Assembly: GCA_028551475.1 (NCBI GenBank)
Contig: CM052357.1
Span: 3,534,001 to 3,598,000 of the forward strand
Length of the DNA: 64,000 bases
Source of the DNA: Casuarina equisetifolia
Taxonomy: Eukaryota > Streptophyta > Magnoliopsida > Fagales > Casuarinaceae
Reading direction: 5' to 3'
Of the stretch, positions 37,050 to 47,117 are shown in pieces. Every line of letters starts with the position of its first letter. Position 1 is the stretch's first letter. Both the position numbers and the translations under genes were made by a program. The notes under the pieces were generated by a model, which was given only the letters and a program-made list of their open reading frames with translations, ran no database searches and was not told the origin of the DNA.

Positions 37050-37137
37050 GGGGGGGGAAGGAAGGAGCTTACATGGGGTGGTGATCGGAGTCAGAGTACG
37101 GAAAAAGGCGAAGCTCCAAGTTGCAGTTCCTCCTCAT
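35377..37137 (-). CDS. Short JAZ repressor of TIFY5/JAZ7-8 type, copy 2
   Basis: Three exons on the minus strand: 37137-37073, 36887-36779 and 35574-35377, giving 123 residues. Exon 1 again gives MRRNCNLELRLFP with the EAR motif LELRL. Exon 2 encodes MEQSESFEQK, a glutamine run and TIFYNG. Exon 3 encodes ARSILFLATREMED, a Ser/Pro linker and the Jas motif SLQHFLQKRKHRIQATMPYN, ending MPYNH. The degron is absent, as in copy 1. Intron 1 is 185 bases with a long GA tract and a 19-base G run. Intron 2 is 1204 bases, more than twice that of the other copies, because about 640 bases are inserted just inside the exon 2 donor. All GT/AG sites and reading phases are preserved, so the protein can still be made if splicing tolerates the insertion. 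Confidence 0.9.
36134..36770. mobile_element. About 640-base insertion in intron 2 of JAZ copy 2
   Basis: Copy 3 reads CCAGAGGACTTTACCTGAAG without a break. Copy 2 reads CCAGAGGAC then about 640 foreign bases, then AAGGACTTTACCTGAAG, leaving GGAC on both sides as a possible short target duplication. It ends a few bases from the splice donor. The insert contains a Lys/Glu-rich plus-strand frame (36308-36490, starting MAEKSLKQGVKQAASEKEV) and a minus-strand stretch (RTRNEELQAQNPNLLVQLLA) that look coding-derived. No terminal inverted repeats were identified. Confidence 0.6.
36950..37057. repeat. (GA)n tract plus G19 run in intron 1 of JAZ copy 2
   Basis: Imperfect then perfect GA repeat to 37038, followed by 19 consecutive G at 37039-37057. 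The run ends about 15 bases from the exon 1 splice donor. On the transcript it is a C run followed by CU repeats. Confidence 0.95.
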
Positions 37138-37246
37138 CTTCACCTCCAAAGATATCTTCGTCAAAGAGAACGGATCAAATGCTATGACAAGGTTGCCCTT
37201 CTTGGCTATGGCAGATTTTGGGTAACGGATTTGGCAGCAACCAGTG

Positions 37247-37257
37247 ATATATATATA
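37247..37257 (-). promoter_or_regulatory. TATA-like box, JAZ copy 2
   Basis: ATATATATATA about 110 bases upstream of the ATG, aligned with the runs of copies 1 and 3. Confidence 0.6.
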
Positions 37258-37334
37258 CAGGAATAGAACTTCAAACGCACAACGCACGCATCCACAAGCA
37301 GCTGTCGGCTGAGGAGAAGGAGAAAGAATTGCAG

Positions 37335-37340
37335 CACGTG
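37335..37340. promoter_or_regulatory. G-box CACGTG upstream of JAZ copy 2
   Basis: CACGTG in GCACGTGGAACACGG, about 198 bases upstream of the ATG, conserved with copies 1 and 3. The second distal G-box of the other copies is missing here. Confidence 0.65.
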
Positions 37341-38149
37341 GAACACGGTGTTCCCTCCACCGGACCGACTTCGTGCCTTCTGATTTACAAGGGATGGATT
37401 TTCTTGATGTGCAAGGTATGGATTTTCTTGGGGGATTCCTCTTTATTTATTTTTCATATCCACAAGTATTTGACATAATTTGATGGGCCACTTGCATGTT
37501 TTAAACGCTAAATATTCAAAAAGAAAATTCATGGGGCTTCGTGACTAATTCTTAGTTTTCATTCTGAGCACATTTTGATGAAAGGTATTCTAAAGAATCT
37601 CGAGATAGTAAGGGTGCGCCAAACATCAAGACTAGAGAGTTTACTTCTTCAATGATTCTTAAGAAAGAAAAGGCAAAAACAAAAGTTAGTTCTTTTTGTT
37701 TTGCTTTATTTTTTCAAAAAGATTAGTTATGGATTTTCGAGACAAAGTATTGGGTTACCAACACCCTGTTGAGCAGGTTTTGGTGAAAGTTATTCCAAAG
37801 TATTGTCCAAAAAATTTAAAAAAAAATCAATACTTGAGCATGAATGCTCGGAACCTTTTCTTTATATATATATATAATTTTATGCACACACACAACTTAC
37901 TACTAAACTATTAATTATTCGAGGACTGAATGACTATTAAGACCAAAGACTTAAGATAGAGCTTTTTCCTTTCCATAACTATGCGTTTGACAAGAAAAGA
38001 ATAACTTCACCCAAACATGCTTCTTAAAAACTTATTAGACAAAAAAAAGAAAAAAAAAAAAAGAAAGACTAGGTTCCGTTCAAAACCGTAGTACCTTTCC
38101 ACCTGATGTTCATGAAATTTCTGCTCCACTTTTTCCTTAATTACAACGC

Positions 38150-38440
38150 ATGTCGGCCATCCGAGATGGGATACTTGTGACGGGGATCACGTTTTTCGTG
38201 GGCTCCACGCTTTTGAGAGTTGTTCTTCGACAGTGAAAAGCAAAGCATAAATCACTTTCGTGGTTTCTCTTTAGGATGCTTCTCTTTTCAAACGACAAGA
38301 CATGGACTTCGGAAGTTTGGGTGGAAAACATGCCCCATCGAGGAACTCCCAAATGATTTCCATGCTAGCACTAAGAAGTTTCGTACTTATCCAATTGAAA
38401 AAAATGAAAAAAGGGTTTTTAACTGTTTCCACAAAGATCA
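38150..38440. other. Conserved block D in U2 (also 16.56 kb and 47.9 kb)
   Basis: The block from CATCCGAGATGGG through GGATCACGTTTTTCGTGG to TTCCATGCTAGCACTAAGAA is kept in three units. A plus frame reads FFDSEKQSINHFRGFSLGCF, with similar frames in U3, but stops and shifts differ among copies. No family was recognised. It may be a gene remnant or non-coding. Confidence 0.3.
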
Positions 38441-41400
38441 AATATGAATGTTTATGGGAGTGAATATTTCTTTAATTATAATTAATGAAAAGGATGAAGT
38501 TAGACTTGCATATATTTGTGTGTATGGTAATGATTAGATTTGTGTATGACAAGAATAGCATCTGAAAAGTTTTTTTTTTAATGTTTTATTCCATTTTTGG
38601 CACCATGTTGGCCAGGATCATTGATTAATTTTCAAAGAGATTGAATGCAAATTATTATCTCATCAACATAATCATTAGGATTGTTTACGAGCTACACATT
38701 TGTTGCAATTTTTTTCCATTAATCTGAATAGTAACTTTTAAGAACATTAATCAAATTGCTTGCATTACTCTTTTGTCCATGATACTAATTTACTTTAATA
38801 CCTTTGTCTTTAACTAATACACTGTTTAGCTTGTCCTTTTAGGTGTAGAGATCTTATAAAGTAAGCATTTTTAAATTTGAATCTCTTTAACAATATGTTT
38901 GACTAACCAAAGTATATTTTGAGGCAGCTTCTACTTTCAAATTTAAGCCATTTTTTGCATATGTTACCTTTAATTTATAACAATGATTGAGAATTGTTAA
39001 TAATAGACGGCCTTCCCATCTTTCACCACTTTTTAATGATAGGCGATCCTAGACATGAGTTCCGTAATTTTATGAAAAATCGTATAAGAAGTCAATACTA
39101 GCATATTTAAATCTTAATCATTTTAGTCTATAATTATTATTAGAGCTTAACAAAGTTTATATGATTCTCTTCCAATCAACATTTATTACGTTCTTGTTGT
39201 CATTTTTTTATACTTGATTAGCATAAGCACTTTCAATTTATAACAACGATTGAGATTTAAAAGAAGTACTATGACATAGTACACTAATAGTTTTAAATAA
39301 TCTAAATCTGAAACTTACAATCTCAACCTGAATCTCACCCGCCGTCATCTCATCACAGAATTAAAACTTTCTTTGACCCAAAAACCACTAAAATAATTAG
39401 AGAATTAATTTTCATGAGAAAGAATTTTTCTATCACGTCTCCCGAAAAGAAAGAATTGGATAAAGCATGGAAGAAAAGACTAAATAAATAAATAAATTGA
39501 GTTTAAAAAGACTCAACCATCAACTTAAGCTCTAATCGTACTACTGCACCCTAAGCTCTAATCCTACTACTACACATTAATTTGGGATTCCTTCCGAATT
39601 GTCCCCTACGACACTAGCAGTTACTCAGATTCGTCTCCATCCCACCAACCTACTCCACTTAAAGATGGAGATTAAAGAAATATTTGAAGTTTATTTCGAG
39701 AACTATTATTTCATGAAACAAGTATATTTTAATGAATACAAGCTACACTTGTACCACCATTTGTACCAGAGTTTGGTACAACTTTAAGAAACAACATTAC
39801 ATCAGGACAGAGTTAACGGGGCCATAGGCATGAATTATTCCCTCTGACTTTAAGATAGGTGATCAGAAAGTTTGGAACTTTCTGTTCTTTTTTCCCTTTT
39901 TTTCTTCTTTAGTGGGTGTGAAGAGGATGGTGGCTAAGCACCAAAATATGTATCTACCAGCATAGTAACTATTGGGACTTTTGTTATTGTAATCCTTCAT
40001 CTTCTCGAAGTTGGACTGAGACACCAAGACTTTGTTACCAGAAATGAAATTTCAGGTATAGGTTTCAAGTGCCCATGGATTTTGTAATCCATACCAGACA
40101 CAAAGCACATCTTTCCCACAGGTAAGGAAGAGAAACAAAAAAACTATGAAAGTATTTTTTCACGTGAAACAAACAATGCCAACCAGCTGGGGGATTTCGA
40201 AATCAAAACCTGGAATTGGGTGTTCTGGTTTTCCTTTTGAATCGGCCACTACAACCCCACCACAAGAGTTGAGCAAGCAATTGAGGCATGTGGTGAACGT
40301 TTTTTGTATACCGTAGAAGCGAGGCCCCTCGTTTGCTGGTTGGCGAGATACTAATGCCTATTGGGGGGCACCCAATTCGGCTTCTGGTCCACGGAGAGCG
40401 ACTGCCTTCAGTTGAGGTTCCGCTACATATTGAAGCTTTATCACATATGACTTTTATGGCAGCTTAAGAGTTGCTGGAAAGTTATTAGAAATAGCTTCTC
40501 CATGGTGATAAGATATGTCTCCAGAGATAACTATAGCTAATTGTCAATAATGTATTACTTATAATTTTTTTCTTCTTAAAGGAAAAAATATACTTTAACA
40601 TGATATTAGAGTTAATTTACAATTAAAACGTAATGTATTTTCCAATCTTCAATAATTTTTTAAAAAAGTACCGTCATTTTCTCCATTCAATTTTTTCCTT
40701 TTGAAAATACACACACTTGCTCACGCATTCAGCGTTGAATCTGGATCAAAAACTTTTCAACCTCCGTTCGATCTTAAAATTTGTTTCGCACCAAATAACT
40801 CAACCATCAAAAAACTTGGCCACTGCACCAAATAATCCGAACCCCCAAACTCTGGCTCTAAGAATTCGTACAAGAATCTACCTCAGGACGCACTCATACG
40901 ACAACGACGTTGTTGTGGTCTTCCTCCCTCTCTGCCATCATGACCAGTGAGTCATCACCTGCCAAAACAGTGTATCAATGACTTAGAATAGTGCCATAAT
41001 GGCTATTTGTTCAATTATGACTTGCCAAAAGAGTATGGCTATTTGTTCAACTAGATGTTTCGATAACTGACTTCTCACCACACACGGCACCCACACGGAG
41101 AAGACACCATTTTGTGATTGATGTATGACGTTCGTAACAACACTCTGGGTGCAGCTTTTAGTTCACACTGAGAGGGAGTCTTGTGCTCCAAAGAAATAAG
41201 GAAGAAGACAAAGAAAACATTTGGCTTACCCTTCACGAGGTAAATTTGTATGTCGAGTTTCATGTACATAACTAGCAGGACAGAACATGCAGCTTGTCCT
41301 TCTCCAGTTAAGCATGGGTTTGGTTTTACACATAATCACTGATGCCGCGTAGAATTTGTTGCAAAGTTTGGCTTTATCTGTAAACCGGTTTTGGTAGGAG

Positions 41401-42407
41401 GAGTGTCATTTTTTTCCTTTTACGTAGGATTCAAAATAATTGTTAAAATGTAAATTTTTATCAATAAGTTGAGAAATGAGATCTTTCCTTCATATATTAA
41501 TGATTCTCAAGTAATAATTAAGTACTAGGAGATTTTTCACACCGTTCTTATACTCTCATCCTAGGCATAGAAAAGCACTTTTTATAAGAATTTTTGTTTA
41601 AAAGTGAAAGATTATTGTATTCGAATTTGAATTTTGATACTATATTAGAAACTTTATTATATTTAAAACCTTAAAACAATGAGAAGTGGCGCTTTTCATA
41701 TTTAAAATGAGTTCTAATTGTACTATTTAACAATATATGCTAACAACTTTACACCATTTATTTAACATGTTCTATTATCATGTGAGTTTTAAATTTGCAC
41801 TCCACCCGTAAAAGTGTTAAGAGGGATCTATGCTTTAATATCACATAAACACATATTTACCTTAAAACTTTAAAATAATAAAAGGTGATATTTTTCATAT
41901 TTAAATTGAGTACTCAATGAACTTCTTAATGATGTGAAATATTAACTCCAAAATTTTAAATTAAAATTAATATTTAAACAATATGAAACACTTTTTTTTT
42001 TCGCAAGCACGAAAATATAACTAAGAATTTTTTTTTTGGTCATGAACGAATTAGTATCAAATTAAATATAGGCTTTGGTTATACCACGTAAGTGTATTAT
42101 TATATATGTTTTTCAGCTAGAATAAAATTTGCTGGTATATTTCTCTCTCATCTTATTTTTATATGGGGGTGATCTTTTTCATATAACACAAAACTAAATA
42201 TATATATATTAAACAAAATAAAAATCACACTTTCCAAAGAATCGTGTTCGGCAGGCTTTGCATGACCTTTGGTTGGTGTAACGACATTTCATTGTTAAAG
42301 GTTTCTTTCTTTAGTTGATCAACACGAGGCAGCTTTGCACATGCTTTACCTATTTAAAGGAAAAGTGCACGTGGTTTACCTATTAATATTCTAACTTTGC
42401 ACTACAG

Positions 42408-42490
42408 TTCCTGCTGGCAAATCATATCACAATCTCGTCTTTGTAGACCAAATCGCATCCGAATCTGCTCGCATGTTTTCTCGAAGATCC
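42408..42490 (+). other. Exon-like conserved block, U2 copy
   Basis: After CACTACAG the frame reads PAGKSYHNLVFVDQIASESA and stops shortly after. Counterpart of 22306, 53306 and 57925. A CACGTG lies just upstream (near 42369) in the phrase GTGCACGTGGTTTACC, which is also present in U3 and U4. Confidence 0.35.
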
Positions 42491-45219
42491 GAATAGATTA
42501 TGCTCAAATAATTGCAGGTAAAAAAATGTCCAGCCTAGTTAAGAACCATATGTTACGAGCTTACCCCATGCATCCGATTGGTAGGGAAATTTACTTTATA
42601 TTTGGAATTTCAAGACACTTTATATTTTGGTAACCCAGTGGGCTGCTGGTTGATTGACTTTTATGCATGCTTAGGAGCATTCCAACTTTCTTTATTTGAT
42701 AACTCCTTCATTAATTGTAATGACAATTCACCAAATAATAGTATATACATATAAAGTTTTAAGGATCTCATATTTATAAGTGATTGGATAGAAGCCACAT
42801 TCAAAAATTTGTTATGTTATCAGTCACTAGTTTGACTCAAGGACTAACACATTCTCGGGTAGCAAGCCAAAGTCAATATAATGAATCTTAGGCTTGTGAG
42901 TCGAGACTAGGGAAGGTAGAACTAAGCAAGCTGCTGAACTGCTGAACTGCTGAACTGCTACTTTGTCCCACTGTATAAGTCACCTTTTTCTTATCAAAGC
43001 CTTTACCACTTCGTTTTGCCTTTCTATTTGTATTTGCAAGTTTTCAAACACCCAACTAAATTTATTGGTGCACTACCCAACTAAATTTACTGCTTTTATA
43101 TTTCTTTCACCTCTTTTTTAGCACATGGAACAGTATTTTAACCTGGCTGACAACAAGGACTGGGGAAGCGTGTACCGGCAACACAACCGTGGTGGTGAGT
43201 GGCTGGGCAAGTGAAGAAAGAAAAGAAAATGGATAGTATCGCTTTTGTTGTAAATGATGTTGTACATAATATTATTTAGGTCCATTTGTTATATGCACAC
43301 GCGGGGCCCATTATGGCCCAACTCCATTATGCACCTATATACACCTTACTTTTCATAGTTCTTGTTTTTCACTTGAACATTTGGTAGAGCATTTGATTAT
43401 GAATTAAAGTGGTTTTACTGTTTCTGCTCAATCAAGTCTCTTTGTTCACTTTAACAGCTTTTGTTATGCTATTTATTATAAAAAGAAAATAAAACAAGAA
43501 AAAGACAATCGAAAGACTTTGGAGAAACACAACAATTAAAGATTGGTGTGTGTTTGATTAAGAAAGTTGAGATCATCTATTCTTTTTATAATGATCCCTT
43601 TGCGATCCTTGGATCAAGAACTGTTGAATGACTTCTCGAGTCCCCTTGAATGATGAAGCCTAGACTCTCTTAGTTTCAGCAAAGATAAGCCTCAAAAAGA
43701 AAGTTCTTTACCACTCTATCCACAAAGGATTTAGCGACAAATTGCGAGCGTCAAGTTCACACATCAAAATTAAGTTTGTGAACTATCTTTATCAAGGGAT
43801 GCAAGCCTTCAAATGCCCCATTGTAGCCTTTTTGGGTACTCTGTTTTGAATTGACCTGACCCTAAAATTGTTTTTGTATTCCTTTATGTTAGAAGTTTAT
43901 TTCTATCCTTGAAATTGGCTTGTAAAAGAAGGTACATGGAACATAACATGTGTAAATATGGGACACATAAGATTTAGTGCCTTTTCACCATAAATTTAGG
44001 AAAATATTTCTTATGGATACCTAATCTATAAAAGAAGAAATACCTCACTTGAAACATAATTCGAATAATTTGTTAAGCAAGTTCATTTCATTACAAACCA
44101 AATTTTGAGAAAGATTTATGCAATATAAAATACTTTTTACACTATTCTTAACATGAACTTGTGCAACAAGCTTGAATTGTTGACTTATTACAAGGATAAT
44201 GTATTCTCTCTCATATTATGTCAATATAGTTCATTTATATTTTGAAACCAATTCAAAAATAATGATTGTTTTCTTTAGTATATAAAAAGAATTCTCAACT
44301 AAATGCAATATAAAACTTTTAGTACATTATTTTAATGTATCTCCTCATCTCTAAGCATGAATTAACTAAAAGAGATGGAATAGAACAATAGGGCAGAAAT
44401 AGTGAAAATTCAATCTAGAATAAGGTATTATATTTAAACCTTAAGCTCCGATGCTGTAAAGTTAGATTGAATCTATAAATATAACTAGAAGTATCAAAAA
44501 AGAGTGACAGAAGTTAGCATGAGTGTTTACGAATGGCTTTAAATGGGGCCTTACTTGAGGCACAAGAATTCAATCCTTAAGTCGCACAAGGAAGAGGCGA
44601 GCTCATTATCTTGTAACTCATGTAGATGCCTTCGTTTGCACTAACCGATCTTTCCCATCGATTGTTTTCATTTTCCTTTCACCTAGTTACTTACTATGGA
44701 GAAACCAAGTTAAAATGTCTATATGCTTTCCATCATTTTGACTCTATAATCCCTATGTTCATGTTCAAATACCTGGATCTTTAGGTTGTTATTCTTTAGG
44801 ATTTTTTCCGCATGCTTTTTTTGTTTTCACAATATTCGATTTCTCTATTTATTATATCCAACAAATAATATCGAAAGTTGAATCTGTCACATGAAACTAT
44901 GTGTAGAATACACAAGCAAGTCTTGTAGATACCGAAAGATTATGACGACCTTGCTAGAGTATCAACGCAGGATGCTAATCAAAATTTGGCACAAGGACTT
45001 CCAAGTTGACTACTGAAGGAAAGAACTTTCCATGTTGCAGACGACCGTACAGTGTGTCTCCTCTTTGCAGTCAGCACCTTGGGAACTCCCATCAAGTCAA
45101 ACTTGAAAAGGGGAGACGAAACATCTCCCCTGTTAAGCGTGACTTGACATGACTTGAGGCTCTGAGCTCAGAGCTCATGATGTAGACTATGTGAAGTCTT
45201 CCAATACCAGTGCCTTAAA

Positions 45220-46223
45220 CTACTGAAATTTAGATCCAATCTTCCTGCTCAGCGGACGGTTGTATGGCAGTGTTGCATGGATCCGATGCTTCCGCTTCTG
45301 GAGAAAATGCTGCAGCGATCTCTTCATGCAAAGACCGGAAGTAGGAGCATATACCGGTGACATCAAGGCCGGCGAAGAGGACTCCGACCCAGTTGGAGTT
45401 TTCGTCCTTTCCTCCATTTCCCTATTAGCAAGGAATAGAATGGTTCTGGCCTGAAACATTGATGGCAGAAATTAATCAGATGAGTAATGTGGGAAAATGT
45501 TAAAATAAATGTTAAATAAAGCCATAAACGTTTTGAATCCAATTAACCCTCCATTTTATGTTAAAGCAATGCATCGTACACGTTTTATGTGTTATTGTGC
45601 ATATAAAATAATCAATTGTTGGATGTTCGGTGAAACTTCACTGGCTTCCAACAACTTGTCGGCAGGCTAATTTGCAAGCGATTTCTTGATTACAGCTTAC
45701 AATTGTTGAAAAAGATGTGATAGAGAGAAGAGACTCCTAAAAAGTAAGGATCGGACTTTCTAACAACCCAAAAGGATCGATCTTGTGCAGAATTAACAAA
45801 TCACAAACGAAAAATAGCAAAAATCAAGAATCCAACAACCAAAGAGATGAACAAATCTCAAAATTTTGTGGCATTCTTGATGCTGTGGCCATTTATCTCA
45901 AGAAAAACAACCCAGATAGTACAGACCAGAGGACTTTACCTGAAGCTCTGTGACATCAGAAACGCAGGTCTTTCCATTGTAGAAGATGGTCAGCTGCTGT
46001 GGCTGCTGCTCGTGGTTCTTTAGCTCCGAGCTTCCACTTTGCTCCATCCTTCAGACACACCCACATAATCATAATCAGAAAACAACAGACAGAGATAGAG
46101 AAAGAAAAAACAGAGAGGGAGAGGGAGAGGGAGAGGGAGAGGGAGAGAAGGAGCTTACATTGGGTAGTGATCGGAGTCGGAGGAAGGAAAGAGGCGAAGC
46201 TCCAAGTTGCAGTTCCTCATCAT
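45220..46223 (-). CDS. Short JAZ repressor of TIFY5/JAZ7-8 type, copy 3, extended C-terminus
   Basis: Three exons on the minus strand: 46223-46159, 46048-45940 and 45450-45220, giving 134 residues. The N-terminus reads MMRNCNLELRLFPSS with the EAR motif LELRL. Exon 2 has MEQSGSSELKNHEQ and TIFYNG. Exon 3 has the Jas motif SLQHFLQKRKHRIHATLPYN. Where copies 1 and 2 stop after PYNH, this copy reads on as RPLSRKIGSKFQ before its stop, because the stop codon and neighbouring bases differ. The canonical LPIAR degron is absent. Introns are 110 and 489 bases, both GT/AG. Predicted role as for copies 1 and 2: a nuclear, hormone-stable repressor acting on MYC factors, recruiting TOPLESS directly by its EAR motif. 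The changed tail could alter stability or partner choice. Confidence 0.92.
46112..46148. repeat. (GGGAGA)n repeat in intron 1 of JAZ copy 3
   Basis: About six units of GGGAGA at the position where copies 1 and 2 have GA tracts, ending about ten bases from the exon 1 donor. Confidence 0.9.
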
Positions 46224-46356
46224 CTTGACCTCAAAAAATATCTTCGCCAAAGAGAGAGAGAGAGATGGGGGGAAAGAGAACGGATCAAACGCTATGACAA
46301 GGTTGCTCTTCTTGGCAATGGCAGATTTTGGAGGAAGGTTTGGGTAGCAGCCAGTA

Positions 46357-46365
46357 ATATATATA
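46357..46365 (-). promoter_or_regulatory. TATA-like box, JAZ copy 3
   Basis: ATATATATA about 134 bases upstream of the ATG, matching copies 1 and 2. Confidence 0.6.
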
Positions 46366-46442
46366 CATGGAGAGACTTTCAAACACGGAACGCACACATC
46401 CACGAGCAGCTGTAGACGGAGGAGATGGAGACAGAATTACGC

Positions 46443-46448
46443 CACGTG
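46443..46448. promoter_or_regulatory. G-box CACGTG upstream of JAZ copy 3
   Basis: CACGTG in GCCACGTGGAACACGG, 220 bases upstream of the ATG, conserved in all three copies. Confidence 0.65.
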
Positions 46449-46553
46449 GAACACGGTTTTCTCTCCGCGGATCGACTTCGTTCCACCTGAAATAGCGCTT
46501 CCAGCATTCTGGACAGCGGTGTCTCTTTCGTTTGAACTGCTTTCCTTTTCTTG

Positions 46554-46559
46554 CACGTG
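46554..46559. promoter_or_regulatory. Second G-box upstream of JAZ copy 3
   Basis: CACGTG in TTGCACGTGCTTC, about 330 bases upstream of the ATG; counterpart of 15582 in copy 1. Confidence 0.5.
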
Positions 46560-46669
46560 CTTCAGCCGGCGGTGGTTGTCTTTTTCTCGTTTGTTTTTTT
46601 CATTAGATTCCTGTTTGGCGACCATTAATGAGTCTCGGTACGTGGTATGGATTTTCTTGATTTACAGGG

Positions 46670-47117
46670 TGTCATGCTTTGTCATAGTTATCGGGGTAAT
46701 AATGTCATTTCATCCGTTAGATGGAATGGAATTAAACCAGATAATAAGGGTAATATTGTAACCCTGCCCTAGGTTTATTTTAAAGGTTCTATGAACCTTA
46801 TAGATAGAGATTGGTTTGGAAGCACTGAGGCCATGCTAAGTCTCTAAATTATGGAGAAAGTCAATGTCGGAGTTAGTGTAGAATTTGATAACTAGCCAAG
46901 AATTTAATAGAAAAAATAGTCAAATTAAGAGAGTAAAAGATAATATTTATATTTTTAATAATTTTTTATTTAAAAAAAAAAGAGAGAAAATCAATAAATT
47001 TATTAATAATAGTGGAGGTAAGACAAAGTTTGAACCACCCTAAATTTAGTGTGTCGCGTGCATTTGTTGCTTAATTTGTGCACAATTAACATGCAATGTG
47101 ATGATTCTGCCCCAACA
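46670..47117. mobile_element. LTR-like insertion upstream of JAZ copy 3
   Basis: A 448-base segment starting TGTCATGC and ending CCCAACA interrupts sequence that is continuous in U2 (GTGCAAGGTATGGATTTTCT). It is flanked by CAGGG (46665-46669) and CAAGG (47118-47122), a near-identical 5-base duplication. The TG...CA ends and 5-base target duplication fit a solo LTR. No coding capacity was seen. Confidence 0.6.

Larger units (their letters stand above)
35150..44800. repeat. Segmental duplication unit U2 (carries JAZ copy 2)
   Basis: Starts with CTTTCCATGTTGCAGACGAC, shared with U3 (45024) but not U1. It follows the same landmark order as U1: JAZ exons, 37.43, 38.19, 38.64, 39.72, 40.06, 40.90, 41.11 and 42.41 kb. 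It runs on through GACAATCGAAAGACTTTGGA (43.5 kb) and GCGAGCTCATTATC (44.6 kb), which are shared with U4. Apart from the JAZ gene, no intact gene was recognised. Confidence 0.8.

Noticed and set aside
45999..46415. 138-codon plus-strand frame across JAZ copy 3
   Set aside because: Antisense shadow of JAZ exon 1 and the GGGAGA repeat, with no independent motif.
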